DNA from: an uncultured Pelagibacteraceae bacterium
GTDB taxonomy: Bacteria > Pseudomonadota > Alphaproteobacteria > Pelagibacterales > Pelagibacteraceae
DNA length: 57,337 nt
Direction: 5' to 3'
Assembly: GCA_902568425.1 (NCBI GenBank)
Contig: CACFQM010000002.1
Span: forward strand, 1 to 57,337
Under the pieces are notes generated by a model that did no database searches, was not told the origin of the DNA, and worked only from the letters and a program-made list of their open reading frames with translations. Numbering within the stretch: the stretch's first letter is position 1; every line of letters begins with the position of its first letter. Of the stretch, positions 25,333-33,948 are shown one piece after another. A program made the position numbers and the translations under genes.

Positions 25333-25677
25333 ATGATGATTATAAAATATTTAAGCTTTCTGCTAGGTCTTATTTGGTCCTACTCTTTCATTAGGACGCA
25401 GTCTATTTTCAGTAAAAAAACAGCAATTTTATTTAAAGTCTTTATTTCTAAAGTTTCTTGGATAACATTCATTTTAGCTTGCTATTTTGGATACAAAAAT
25501 TTTAGTTTTAAGGCAACTTTAATAGGAATTGGTATATCTATTATTATAGTTCATTTAATGTTTTATTTTTCAAAAAAGTTTTTAGAAAACAGGTTTGGTG
25601 CAGATAAATTAGAAAAATCAAAAACTGTTTTGGAGTATTCTCTTATTTTTTTTATTGTTTATTTTATTATTTTTTAG
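25333..25677 (+). CDS. Hypothetical small membrane protein
   Basis: A 114-residue protein with about four hydrophobic segments (near 5-17, 34-52, 60-79 and 100-114) and a short polar loop FLENRFGADKLEKSKT. I do not recognise a family. It starts 20 bases from the divergent ccdA start and its last 11 bases overlap the convergent msrB gene, which is unremarkable for this compact genome. The open frame is clean and has typical AT-rich codon use, so it is probably real. Confidence 0.55.
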   Translation: MMIIKYLSFLLGLIWSYSFIRTQSIFSKKTAILFKVFISKVSWITFILACYFGYKNFSFKATLIGIGISIIIVHLMFYFSKKFLENRFGADKLEKSKTVLEYSLIFFIVYFIIF

Positions 25678-26041
25678 GCTTAAATATTAAGCAAAGACCG
25701 TTGTTACAGAACCTTTTTCCTGTGGGTTTGGGCCCATCATCAAATAAATGCCCGTGATGACCACCACATTTTTTACAGTGATATTCTGTTCTTTCGTAAC
25801 CAATGTGGGTATCTGTTTTGGTTTCAAAAACATCCGGCAGAGAAGAAAAAAAAGATGGCCAACCAGAGCCACTTTCGTACTTCATTGTTGAACTAAAAAG
25901 TTTTACTCCACACCCAGCACAATGATAATCGCCTTCCCTTTTTTCCTGATTTAAGTGGCTAGATCCAGGGGCTTCTGTACCTTCTTCTTTTAAAATATAA
26001 TTTTGCTCAGGAGTTAAATCACTGTTCCATTTATTGCTCAT
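25667..26041 (-). CDS. msrB: Peptide-methionine (R)-S-oxide reductase
   Basis: Repairs methionine-R-sulfoxide in proteins. The 124-residue protein has the four zinc cysteines Cys41/Cys44 (CAGC) and Cys89/Cys92 (CKKC), the GSGWPSFF substrate-pocket motif, the THIGYERTEYHC segment, GGHHGHLFDDGP, and the catalytic Cys112 in KRFCNNG. The usual RYCINSAALRF ending is altered to RFCNNGLCLIF, which adds a Cys117 five residues later; whether it acts as a resolving cysteine is unknown. It is divergent from the metY leader. Confidence 0.93.
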   Translation of the reverse strand: MSNKWNSDLTPEQNYILKEEGTEAPGSSHLNQEKREGDYHCAGCGVKLFSSTMKYESGSGWPSFFSSLPDVFETKTDTHIGYERTEYHCKKCGGHHGHLFDDGPKPTGKRFCNNGLCLIFKPKK

Positions 26042-26091
26042 TACAACACATTATATCATTTTTACTGTGTTAAAAATGGAGCAAATTGTTA

Positions 26092-26121
26092 TTGACTTTG
26101 TCATGTTAAATCTAATATAAT
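26092..26121 (+). promoter_or_regulatory. Sigma70 promoter for the metY riboswitch transcript
   Basis: TTGACT (26092-26097), an 18-base spacer and a perfect TATAAT (26116-26121). Transcription would begin near 26128, just before the SAM-II aptamer, which is exactly where it is needed. This is the best promoter match in the window. Confidence 0.8.
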
Positions 26122-26130
26122 TTTAGAATT

Positions 26131-26182
26131 AGCGCTGATTTAAGACAAATTGCGAGCGCTTTAAAAATCCGCTAAAGCGTTA
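26131..26182 (+). ncRNA. SAM-II riboswitch aptamer
   Basis: P1 is formed by AGCGCT at 26131-26136 and 26155-26160. The loop starts with GATTTAA and ends in TTGCG, and the 3' strand CGCTAAAG (26170-26177) can form the pseudoknot with TTGCG, the SAM-II layout. Binding of S-adenosylmethionine stabilises the pseudoknot. CTAAAGCG (26172-26179) is also fully complementary to CGCTTTAG (26199-26206), which lies across the arm and loop of the next terminator, so pseudoknot formation should free the terminator to form. Confidence 0.9.
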
Positions 26183-26192
26183 AATCTTTCGA

Positions 26193-26222
26193 GACCACCG
26201 CTTTAGTCGGTGGTTTTTTTTT
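26193..26222 (+). terminator. SAM-II-controlled intrinsic terminator
   Basis: Stem ACCACCG (26194-26200) / CGGTGGT (26208-26214) with loop CTTTAGT, followed by a run of nine T. It lies between the SAM-II and SAM-V aptamers and is the likely transcriptional output of SAM-II. Confidence 0.92.
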
Positions 26223-26242
26223 GAGATAGTCTCAAATTAAAA

Positions 26243-26300
26243 CTGGGCATTTGAACTGTATTGTACGCCTGACATTTCGTCGAAGTACTAAAAAAGGAGA
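26243..26300 (+). ncRNA. SAM-V riboswitch overlapping the metY ribosome site
   Basis: Contains GGGCATTTGAAC, TTGTACGCC, a small GAC/GTC hairpin (26271-26281) and AAGTACTAA. GGC (26246-26248) pairs with GCC (26267-26269) and GTAC (26263-26266) with GTAC (26285-26288), giving a pseudoknot like SAM-II in core. Its 3' end runs into the ribosome site GGAG (26296-26299), seven bases before the ATG, so SAM binding should block translation. This class is known upstream of metY in SAR11. Confidence 0.9.
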
Positions 26301-26306
26301 AAAAAA

Positions 26307-27602
26307 ATGGGAAATAAAATAAAAAATCCAGAAACTATTGGTTTGCATGGAGGAGAATATAGAAGTGATCCTGCTACTACATCAGTAGCTGTTCCAATAT
26401 ATCAAACAACTTCATATCAATTTAAGGATACAAAAACGGCAGCAAACTTGTTTGGATTGAAAGAGTTTGGAAATATTTATACGAGAATAAATAATCCAAC
26501 TTGCGATATTCTAGAAAAAAGAGTTGCAGCACTTGAAGGTGGATTAGCTGCAGTAGCGGTTGGTTCAGGCCAAGCTGCCTCTGCATTCTGCGTTCAAAAT
26601 GTCTGTCAGGCAGGAGATAATATTGTCTCTTCAACTGACTTATATGGTGGAACAGTAAACCTTTTTAAAAATACTTTGCGTATGCAAGGTATTGAAGTTA
26701 GATTTGCTGACCCTAAAGATCCTAAAAATTTCGAAAAACTAACAGATGAGAAAACAAGAGCTTACTACGGTGAGTCTTGTCCAAATCCTTCTCTTAGAAT
26801 TTTTCCAATTAAGGAAGTTGCAGATATTGGGAGAAAGCACGGTGTACCATTAATTATTGATAATACCGCAGCTCCAGTTATTTGCAGACCATTAGAACAT
26901 GGCGCAGCAATTGTGATGCACTCTTTAACAAAATATATTGGAGGTCATGGAACAACAATTGGTGGAATTATTGTTGATGGAGGAAACTTTGATTGGGCAG
27001 CGAATCCTAAGAGACAACCTTTGTTTAATGAACCAGACCCAAGTTATAATGGAGCAATTTGGGGAAGAGATGTTCCAAAAATGACAGGAGCAAATGTTGC
27101 GTTTGCAATTAGAGCTCGTGTTGTTTTACTTAGAGATCTTGGAGCACCTTTATCACCTTTCAACGCTTTCCAAATAATCCAAGGATTAGAAACTGTAGCT
27201 ATAAGAATGAAGCAACACTGTGCTAACGCAGAAAAAGTTGTTAAATTTTTAGAGACACAAAAGAAAGTTAAGAATGTTATCTATCCTACAAATCACCAAG
27301 GTGAAATAAGAGACAGAGCAAAAAGATATATGAAGGGTGGTTATGGTTCTTTAGTTGGAATGGACTTAGGTAGTTTAGAGGCTGGGTCAAAATTTATAGA
27401 CAACCTTAAGCTTCTATATCACGTTGCTAACATTGGAGATGCGAGAAGTTTAGCAATACATCCTGCATCTACTACTCACGGTCAGCTAAACGAAAAACAA
27501 TTAACTGAAGCTGGGGTTACACCTGGATATGTAAGACTTTCTATCGGTATTGAACATCCTGATGATATTATTGCCGATATCGAACAAGCATTAGCAGCAT
27601 AA
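26307..27602 (+). CDS. metY: O-acetylhomoserine sulfhydrylase (PLP-dependent)
   Basis: Makes homocysteine from an activated homoserine and sulfide, the entry of sulfur into methionine. The 431-residue length and N-terminal motif ETIGLHGGEYRSDPATTSVAVPIYQTTSYQF are typical of MetY. The cofactor lysine is in MHSLTKYIGGHGTTIGG, with the preceding IIDNTAAPVICRP stretch. The C-terminal SIGIEHPDDIIADIEQAL ends as in Cys/Met-metabolism PLP enzymes. Expression is under two stacked SAM riboswitches, one transcriptional and one translational. A terminator follows. Confidence 0.96.
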   Translation: MGNKIKNPETIGLHGGEYRSDPATTSVAVPIYQTTSYQFKDTKTAANLFGLKEFGNIYTRINNPTCDILEKRVAALEGGLAAVAVGSGQAASAFCVQNVCQAGDNIVSSTDLYGGTVNLFKNTLRMQGIEVRFADPKDPKNFEKLTDEKTRAYYGESCPNPSLRIFPIKEVADIGRKHGVPLIIDNTAAPVICRPLEHGAAIVMHSLTKYIGGHGTTIGGIIVDGGNFDWAANPKRQPLFNEPDPSYNGAIWGRDVPKMTGANVAFAIRARVVLLRDLGAPLSPFNAFQIIQGLETVAIRMKQHCANAEKVVKFLETQKKVKNVIYPTNHQGEIRDRAKRYMKGGYGSLVGMDLGSLEAGSKFIDNLKLLYHVANIGDARSLAIHPASTTHGQLNEKQLTEAGVTPGYVRLSIGIEHPDDIIADIEQALAA

Positions 27603-27614
27603 AAAAATTCTTTT

Positions 27615-27650
27615 TAGTACGTCAAGTAGCACACTTGACGTACTAATTCT
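27615..27650 (+). terminator. Intrinsic terminator after metY
   Basis: A 14-bp perfect stem (27615-27628 with 27634-27647; core AGTACGTCAAGT) around a five-base AGCAC loop, followed by TTCTTTAAT. The T-tract is weak but the stem is long, and the position 12 bases after the metY stop supports the call. Confidence 0.82.
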
Positions 27651-27668
27651 TTAATCTACAAACATATT

Positions 27669-28133
27669 ATGCTCAAAGTTCTAAAACTGTTTGTAATTAT
27701 TTTTTTTATTAATCAAGGCTCAGCAAAAGCAGATTTTGTTAAACCAAATAGCGACATCAAGCCTGATGAAGTAATAAAAATTCAACTAAAAAGTTTAATG
27801 AAAAATGATGTCCCTTCAAAAGATAATGGGATTAAACAAACGTGGGAGTTTGCTCACCCAAGTAATCAACGATTTACTGGTCCATTGGATAATTTTACAA
27901 AAATGATAAAGGGTGACTCTTATAAAATGTTAATTGGTCATATTGGCCATGAAATTTCTGAAATAGATAATGACAACAAAAGAGCCTTGTATGAGGTAAT
28001 TATCTTGGGACCAGAAAAAAAATACTTCAAATTTAGATGGCAGGTTGAAAAGTTTTTAGAAGATGGTCCATTGAAAAATTGTTGGCTAACTACGGTGGTT
28101 TCTCAGCCAATTCCAATGGGATCTTCAACCTAA
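27669..28133 (+). CDS. DUF4864-like exported protein
   Basis: A 154-residue protein with a signal peptide (residues 1-21, ending GSAKA). The mature region, including IKIQLKSLMKND, a WEFAHPSNQRFTGPLDNFTKMI block and ending in a WLTTVVSQP strand, fits the DUF4864 family, a small cystatin/NTF2-like fold of unknown role in alphaproteobacteria. It lies between the metY terminator and soxB and could be co-transcribed with sox genes (41-bp gap, no terminator seen). Confidence 0.68.
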   Translation: MLKVLKLFVIIFFINQGSAKADFVKPNSDIKPDEVIKIQLKSLMKNDVPSKDNGIKQTWEFAHPSNQRFTGPLDNFTKMIKGDSYKMLIGHIGHEISEIDNDNKRALYEVIILGPEKKYFKFRWQVEKFLEDGPLKNCWLTTVVSQPIPMGSST

Positions 28134-28174
28134 ATTTACTAGATGAAATCAATATTTTTTGGTAATTTTAAATT

Positions 28175-29425
28175 GTGAAAAAGAAATACTCCATATACAG
28201 TTTAGTAAAAAATTCTCTCTCAGATAATCAAAATTGGAAAAAGATGTGGCGTAATCCAGAGCCTAGAAAATTCTATGATGTAATTATTGTTGGTGGTGGA
28301 GGACATGGTCTTGGTACAGCTTATTATCTTGCAAAAGAACATGGTCTTAAAAATATTGCAGTTATTGAGAAAGGCTGGTTGGGTGGAGGTAATACAGGTC
28401 GTAACACAACAATTATAAGATCAAATTATCTTTGGGATGAAAGTGCACATTTATATGAGCATTCATTAAAACTTTGGGAAAATTTATCTTCAGAATTAAA
28501 TTACAACATTATGTTTAGCCAAAGAGGTGTTTTAAATCTTGCTCACAATGAGCATGATGTTAAGGAAATTAGAAGAAGAGTAAGTGCAAATAAATTAAAT
28601 GGTATCGACTCTGAATGGGTTGACCCTCATCAAATAAAAAAATTAGTTCCGATTATGAATACTGAAAATTGTAGATACCCTGTCTTAGGGGCTTCTTATC
28701 AACCACGAGCTGGTGTTGCACGTCACGATGCAGTTGCTTGGGGCTATGCGATGAGAGCGGATGAATTAGGAGTAGATATAATACAAAATTGTGAAGTTAA
28801 AAAAATAAGAACAGCTAAAGGAAAAGTACAGGGTGTTGAAACATCTAAAGGTTTTATTAGATCAAACAGAGTTGGTGTGGTTGCTTCTGGTCACACAAGT
28901 GTTTTAGCAGCAAGTGCCGGAATTAAATTACCACTTCAAAGTAAAGCTCTGCAAGCATTAGTGTCTGAACCAATTAAACCTGTGATCAATACAGTTGTTA
29001 TGTCGAACGCTGTTCACGCTTATGTAAGTCAATCTGATAAAGGTGAACTTGTTATTGGTGCAGGAACTGATGGATATAATTCTTATACACAAAGAGGTGG
29101 GTATAATATTATTGAAGATACGATCAGAGCAATAGTTGAGCTCTATCCGATCTTTGGAAAAATGAAAATGCTCAGACAATGGGGTGGCATTGTAGATATA
29201 ACTCCAGATGCAAGTCCAATACTTAGTAAATGTGAAGTAGAAGGATTGTATTTTAATTGTGGGTGGGGCACAGGCGGTTTTAAAGCAACACCAGGAAGTG
29301 CAAATGTTTTTGCACATACAATAGCAAAAAATAAAGCTCATAAGATTAATGCGCCATTTAGTGTAGATCGATTTGTAAGTGGTCGATTAGTTGATGAGCA
29401 CGGAGCTGCAGCTGTAGCACATTAA
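28175..29425 (+). CDS. soxB: Sarcosine oxidase beta subunit
   Basis: Catalytic flavin subunit of heterotetrameric sarcosine oxidase, which converts sarcosine to glycine with methylene-tetrahydrofolate. The 416-residue protein begins with a hydrophilic leader [23 protein letters not shown] and then the dinucleotide motif [33 protein letters not shown] (typical of the beta subunit) and a C-terminal [15 protein letters not shown] and [15 protein letters not shown] region. The start codon is GTG. The soxB-D-A-G order is the standard one, here interrupted by one small gene. Confidence 0.95.
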   Translation: MKKKYSIYSLVKNSLSDNQNWKKMWRNPEPRKFYDVIIVGGGGHGLGTAYYLAKEHGLKNIAVIEKGWLGGGNTGRNTTIIRSNYLWDESAHLYEHSLKLWENLSSELNYNIMFSQRGVLNLAHNEHDVKEIRRRVSANKLNGIDSEWVDPHQIKKLVPIMNTENCRYPVLGASYQPRAGVARHDAVAWGYAMRADELGVDIIQNCEVKKIRTAKGKVQGVETSKGFIRSNRVGVVASGHTSVLAASAGIKLPLQSKALQALVSEPIKPVINTVVMSNAVHAYVSQSDKGELVIGAGTDGYNSYTQRGGYNIIEDTIRAIVELYPIFGKMKMLRQWGGIVDITPDASPILSKCEVEGLYFNCGWGTGGFKATPGSANVFAHTIAKNKAHKINAPFSVDRFVSGRLVDEHGAAAVAH

Positions 29426-29779
29426 ATGTTTACTATAAGATGTCCTTATTGCGGAGAAAGAGATCAATCTGAATTCTCTAATGGTGGTGAAGCTCACGTA
29501 GCAAGACCCAAAGACCCTGAACAAATAAGTGATAGAGAGTGGTCTGAATATGTTTTCATTCGCGCAAATCCAAAAGGAATTTATTACGAACGTTGGGTTC
29601 ATACTCATGGATGTAAAAAATGGTTTAATGCAGTAAGAAACACTTCAACGGATGAAATATTAAAAGTTTATAAAATGGGAGAGGCCCCTCCTCCATTAAA
29701 AGAATTTAAAAATACAATAAAAACACCATCTGGAGAACCAGATGTTGGTTCAGGTAATTTTTCGGTGAAAAAACCATGA
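29426..29779 (+). CDS. soxD: Sarcosine oxidase delta subunit
   Basis: Small zinc-containing subunit of the tetrameric enzyme, 117 residues. The N-terminal RCPYCGERDQSEF supplies two zinc cysteines and the later HTHGCKKWFNAVRNT supplies the histidine/cysteine pair. The central REWSEYVFIRANPKGIYYERWVH is the family core. It follows soxB immediately and its stop overlaps the next small gene by four bases. Confidence 0.94.
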   Translation: MFTIRCPYCGERDQSEFSNGGEAHVARPKDPEQISDREWSEYVFIRANPKGIYYERWVHTHGCKKWFNAVRNTSTDEILKVYKMGEAPPPLKEFKNTIKTPSGEPDVGSGNFSVKKP

Positions 29780-29985
29780 AAAAAATTATAACTCTTTTTT
29801 TAATCACATTTTTTTTCTCTTTATTCACTGGAAATACAAACGCAGAAAAATCTAATAAAGTAGAGACTATTAAAGTCACGAGCGATGAAGTTTCTGATCA
29901 ATTAGAAAAGCTTTTGGAGCTTTATAAAGATGGCGTAATTTCTGGATATGAATATGAAAGGGAAAAAAAGAAATTACTAAAGTAG
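29776..29985 (+). CDS. Small exported SHOCT-domain-like protein inside the sox operon
   Basis: A 69-residue protein with an N-terminal signal or anchor sequence (residues 1-23, ending NTNA) and a C-terminal QLEKLLELYKDGVISGYEYE..KKKLL segment that fits the SHOCT pattern (short helical domain, often at protein C-termini, thought to mediate oligomerisation). It overlaps soxD by four bases and ends five bases before soxA, so it is translated with the sarcosine oxidase genes. No role in the enzyme is known. Confidence 0.68.
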   Translation: MKKIITLFLITFFFSLFTGNTNAEKSNKVETIKVTSDEVSDQLEKLLELYKDGVISGYEYEREKKKLLK

Positions 29986-29990
29986 AAAAT

Positions 29991-32945
29991 ATGACTGAAA
30001 GTAAAATATATTTTAAATTTGATGGAAAAAAATATGCTGGTAATCAGGGAGATACTATTGCCGCTGCTTTATTAAGAAATAACGTAAGATTAATTGGGCG
30101 AAGTTTTAAATATCATAGACCAAGAGGTATTTATACATGTGGAATTGAAGAGCCTAATGCATTAGTTCAAATTATAAATGAACATAATGAACCTAACGTT
30201 AGAGCAACTGTAAAAAAAATCTACGAGGGAATGATTGTTAAAAGCCAAAACCGTTGGCCTTCATTAAAAACAGATTTAGGCTCAATAAATAATATTTTAT
30301 CACCAATATTTTCTGCAGGTTTTTATTACAAAACTTTTATGGGACCTAAAGGATTTTGGAAAAATGTATATGAGCCTTTAATTAGAAGAACAGCTGGATT
30401 AGGAAAGCCTCCGAAAGAGTTTAAATCAAAAAGTATACATCAACATCATAACGTCGACGTCATTATCGTTGGTGGAGGTTTAAGTGGTCTTCTGGCAGCC
30501 AGAAAATTTGCAGGTACAAATTATGATGTTTTATTGGTTGAAAGAGAAGATGCTTTTGGCGGTGTTTTAAAAAATGCTAATAAAATAAAATCTATCAACG
30601 ACCAACCAGCAGATGAATGGTTAGAAAAAACTGAAAGATTAATTAGGAATTCAAATAATATTAAGATATTAAAAAATACTTTGGTCACCACATATAATTT
30701 CAGTGATCATCTCATTGCACTAGAGGATAAAAATGTTGGAAAGCCTCAAGATAACGAAAAACCAGAGTTAGTTTTACATAAAATTAGAACTAAACATACG
30801 ATTTTAGCTAACGGACATATTGAAAGATTTATTACATTTAGAAATAACGATTTACCTGGGGTGATGCTTGCAGCATCTTTTGAAAAATATTTAAATAGAT
30901 ACGGTTTTGTTCCTGATGAAAGCCCTGTTATTTTTACAAATAATTCATCAACCTATAGTCTGTTAAAGTCTCTTACAGATCTAGGTCACAAGCCAAAAGC
31001 TTATGTAGATATAAGAGACCAAAAAAATATTGAAAAACAAACTTTAGAACTTCTAGAAAAATTTAATATCCCTTTCTATCCAAAATCTGAGGTTGAAGGT
31101 TGCGAAGGACAAAAAGAAGTTAAAAAAGTTTCTATAAGAACTAAGAAAAACCAAATTACTAAAATCAAAACATCCATGCTCTGTGTATCAGGTGGATTTA
31201 ATCCAGATATTCATTTATTTACTCAATCTAAAGGTCTTTTAAAATGGGACAAAGACCATTTAACTTTTAAACCAGATAGAATTTTCCAAAAAACAATTAC
31301 TCTTGGATCTGTAAGCGGTAACTTTAGCTACGAAAAACTTTTAGTCGAAGTTGAAAAAAAATTAAGTGAATTTCAAGGTCTAAATGAACTCGAAGTAAAG
31401 TTTGAAATTAACGGGCCTGAAAAATTTCAAATTAAAGAGCTTTGGGAAACTAAACACGAAAAAAAATCACTATGGTCTAAATCATTTATCGATCTTCAAA
31501 ATGATGTAACTACAAAAGACTTAAGACAAGCAGTTAATGAAGGCTTTAATAGAATTGAACATTTAAAAAGATTTACAACAAATAGTATGGGAACTGACCA
31601 GGGAAAAATAAGTAGTATTAATGCGCTTGGAATTGTTTCAAAGATTTTAAAGAAAGATATCTCTGAAGTTGGAACAACAACCTATAGACCTCCTTACAGT
31701 CCTGTTAATTTTTCTGCCATTGCTGGAAGAAGTACATACGAATTTTATGATCCAGTGAGAAAAACACCATTGCATTCTTGGCATATAAATCAAAACGCTG
31801 TTTTTGAAAATGTTGGGCAGTGGAAAAGACCTTGGTACTTCAAAAAATCTGAAGATGAAACTATGCTTCAGGCTGTTCAGAGAGAAGCTGAACAAGTTAG
31901 AAAGACGGCTGGGATTTTAGATGGATCTACACTTGGTAAAATTGAAATCAAAGGCAAGGATGCTCTGACTTTTGTAAATTTAATGTACACAAATAGTTTT
32001 ACAAAAATGAAACCTAAGACAGGAAGATATGCTCTTATGTTAGGAGAAGATGGAATGATTAAAGATGATGGAATTGTTTGTAAAATAAATGATCAACATT
32101 TTATAGTCACAACAACAACTGGTAATGCTGCGAGTGTTTTAGCTCACATGGAAGAATACGCACAAACCGAGTGGCCAAATTTAAATCTGTATATAAATTC
32201 AATTACAGAACAATTTGCTACGTTTAATCTTAGCGGACCAAAATCAAGGGTAATAATGAGCAGAGTTTTTAATGATATCGATTTTTCAAATGACCAGTTT
32301 CCATTTATGAGCTTTGATAATTTTAAATATTTAGATACAGAAATTAGAATTTTGCGAGCAAGTTTTACAGGAGAATTAGGATATGAAATCTACGTTCCAC
32401 CAAGTCATGCTTTAAAACTTTGGCAGAAATTTTTTATATCTAGCAGAGATTTTGATTTAGTCCCTTACGGAACAGAAACTATGCATCTTTTAAGAGCCGA
32501 AAAAGGATACATCATCGTTGGTCAGGATACAGATGGAACTGTAACTCCACTTGATCTGAATTTAAACTGGATGATTGGTAAAAAGAAAAAGGACTTTATT
32601 GGTAAAAGATCATTGACCAGAACTGATATTGTAAGAGAAACTAGAAAACAACTCGTTGGACTTGTTCCTGTTGATAAAACTTTAGGAATTGAAGAAGGTC
32701 AGCATGTTATCGAACAAAAAGATTTATCCTTACCAATTAAAAACCCTGTAGATATGCTTGGCCATGTAACATCGAGTTATTTTAGTCCTAATTTAAATCA
32801 TTCAGTAGCTATGGCTCTCATAAGAGGTGGTAAAAGAAAAATTGGTAGCCGTCTTTTTGTTTCAACAGAGAATTTAAATACCATAGCTGTTGAAGTAGTC
32901 GAACCTAATTTTATTGATCCTAAAAACGAAAGGATGATGTTATGA
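29991..32945 (+). CDS. soxA: Sarcosine oxidase alpha subunit
   Basis: Large subunit, 984 residues, the family size. Domain order: an N-terminal ferredoxin-like domain (residues about 1-90, with FKYHRPRGIYTCGIEEPNALV), an NAD/FAD-type domain beginning [19 protein letters not shown] near 155, then from about 590 a GcvT-like folate domain (GKIEIKGKDALTFVNLMYTNSF, ASFTGELGYEIYVP, TMHLLRAEKGYIIVGQDTDGTVTP) that captures the methyl carbon. It overlaps soxG by four bases (ATGA). Confidence 0.95.
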   Translation: MTESKIYFKFDGKKYAGNQGDTIAAALLRNNVRLIGRSFKYHRPRGIYTCGIEEPNALVQIINEHNEPNVRATVKKIYEGMIVKSQNRWPSLKTDLGSINNILSPIFSAGFYYKTFMGPKGFWKNVYEPLIRRTAGLGKPPKEFKSKSIHQHHNVDVIIVGGGLSGLLAARKFAGTNYDVLLVEREDAFGGVLKNANKIKSINDQPADEWLEKTERLIRNSNNIKILKNTLVTTYNFSDHLIALEDKNVGKPQDNEKPELVLHKIRTKHTILANGHIERFITFRNNDLPGVMLAASFEKYLNRYGFVPDESPVIFTNNSSTYSLLKSLTDLGHKPKAYVDIRDQKNIEKQTLELLEKFNIPFYPKSEVEGCEGQKEVKKVSIRTKKNQITKIKTSMLCVSGGFNPDIHLFTQSKGLLKWDKDHLTFKPDRIFQKTITLGSVSGNFSYEKLLVEVEKKLSEFQGLNELEVKFEINGPEKFQIKELWETKHEKKSLWSKSFIDLQNDVTTKDLRQAVNEGFNRIEHLKRFTTNSMGTDQGKISSINALGIVSKILKKDISEVGTTTYRPPYSPVNFSAIAGRSTYEFYDPVRKTPLHSWHINQNAVFENVGQWKRPWYFKKSEDETMLQAVQREAEQVRKTAGILDGSTLGKIEIKGKDALTFVNLMYTNSFTKMKPKTGRYALMLGEDGMIKDDGIVCKINDQHFIVTTTTGNAASVLAHMEEYAQTEWPNLNLYINSITEQFATFNLSGPKSRVIMSRVFNDIDFSNDQFPFMSFDNFKYLDTEIRILRASFTGELGYEIYVPPSHALKLWQKFFISSRDFDLVPYGTETMHLLRAEKGYIIVGQDTDGTVTPLDLNLNWMIGKKKKDFIGKRSLTRTDIVRETRKQLVGLVPVDKTLGIEEGQHVIEQKDLSLPIKNPVDMLGHVTSSYFSPNLNHSVAMALIRGGKRKIGSRLFVSTENLNTIAVEVVEPNFIDPKNERMML

Positions 32946-33463
32946 CAACATTAACATACAAAGATGGTATTGAAATAAACCAAGTTACACGTCAGCAAAT
33001 TACTTTAAGGGGTAAAGGCGATGGAGCTTTTGCATTTGCTGTTAATAAAGAAGTCTCACTTCTTCCACCTTCGGATAACTTAAGAATGGTTGATAATGAT
33101 CGTTTTATTTTTGCTAAACAATCTTTTGACCAATGGGTATTGATTGCAAAGAATAAAGAGGAAGATCAAGAAGTATTAAGAATGGTTTCTGAAATAAATA
33201 AAAATGGTGAAATGCTTGCTTCTAATTTCTCGGAAGGTCAGTCTTATTTTGAAATTAGTGGTGAAGATAAAGACCACTATTTAAATAAATTAACCCACTT
33301 TGATTTTAGAGATAAAAAGTTTCCAGCGTCAACAATGGTGCAAACTTTAGTAGCTAGAATTGATTGCTGTATATATAAACTTGAAGAAAAATATTTAATA
33401 ACTTGTGGTAAATCATTTGAAGATTATCTTAAGAATCGTCTAATAGATGCTTTAGAATTATAG
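32942..33463 (+). CDS. soxG: Sarcosine oxidase gamma subunit
   Basis: The 173-residue smallest folate-domain-like subunit of the tetramer. It contains the family core VSLLPPSDNLRMVDNDRFIFAKQSFDQWVLIA and a C-terminal ALEL ending after a VARIDCCIYKLEEKYLITCGKSFEDYL segment. Gamma subunits diverge widely, so its position directly after soxA with overlapping start/stop is important support. No terminator is visible after it. Confidence 0.88.
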   Translation: MTTLTYKDGIEINQVTRQQITLRGKGDGAFAFAVNKEVSLLPPSDNLRMVDNDRFIFAKQSFDQWVLIAKNKEEDQEVLRMVSEINKNGEMLASNFSEGQSYFEISGEDKDHYLNKLTHFDFRDKKFPASTMVQTLVARIDCCIYKLEEKYLITCGKSFEDYLKNRLIDALEL

Positions 33464-33484
33464 AAATTTATGATTTAATTAAAA

Positions 33485-33946
33485 ATGCCCAAAATTAGAA
33501 AACCAGCATCAATTGAAAAAGGTTTAGAGGAAGTTATCCAAATTCTTAGCGAAGATGAAATTGTGAATGCTATAGGAAAAAGTTCATCATATTTGAGAAA
33601 ATGTAGTGACCCAGAACAAAATTATTGGATTAATCATGATGAATTTTTTAAACTTGATCAAGCATGTATAATGAAAAATAAAGCACCTCCACTTCTAGAC
33701 GTTTACGAGTATATGATATCAAAAGAAATGGATTTAATTGATTTTGGTAAAATAGAGTCTTTAGATGAGGTCTTAGTAAGATTTAACATATTACATGGAA
33801 AATTAATTGAAAAAATAAAAGAAGCTCAAGATCCAAAAAGTGATAAAGGACAAGAAATTTCTGACCTAGAAAAAAAAGATATACTTAAAGCTGTTAGAGA
33901 TTTAGAAAATAAAATTCTAAAAGTAAAAACAATAATAGATAAATAA
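33485..33946 (+). CDS. Hypothetical protein with possible helix-turn-helix, coiled-coil C-terminus
   Basis: 153 residues, no firm family. The first half (IQILSEDEIVNAIGKSSSYLRKCSDP, then HDEFFKLDQACIMKNKAPPLLDVYEYM) is reminiscent of phage CII-like or other small DNA-binding folds, where a helix-turn-helix is followed by a helical dimerisation part. The second half (about 95-150) is charged and helical, likely a coiled coil. It lies 21 bases after soxG on the same strand, at the border with the accessory region. The functional guess is weak. Confidence 0.5.
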   Translation: MPKIRKPASIEKGLEEVIQILSEDEIVNAIGKSSSYLRKCSDPEQNYWINHDEFFKLDQACIMKNKAPPLLDVYEYMISKEMDLIDFGKIESLDEVLVRFNILHGKLIEKIKEAQDPKSDKGQEISDLEKKDILKAVRDLENKILKVKTIIDK

Positions 33947-33948
33947 TT

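Noticed and set aside
28958-29341. 127-codon minus-strand frame opposite soxB
   Set aside because: Cysteine- and isoleucine-rich translation without start context; soxB covers the region convincingly.
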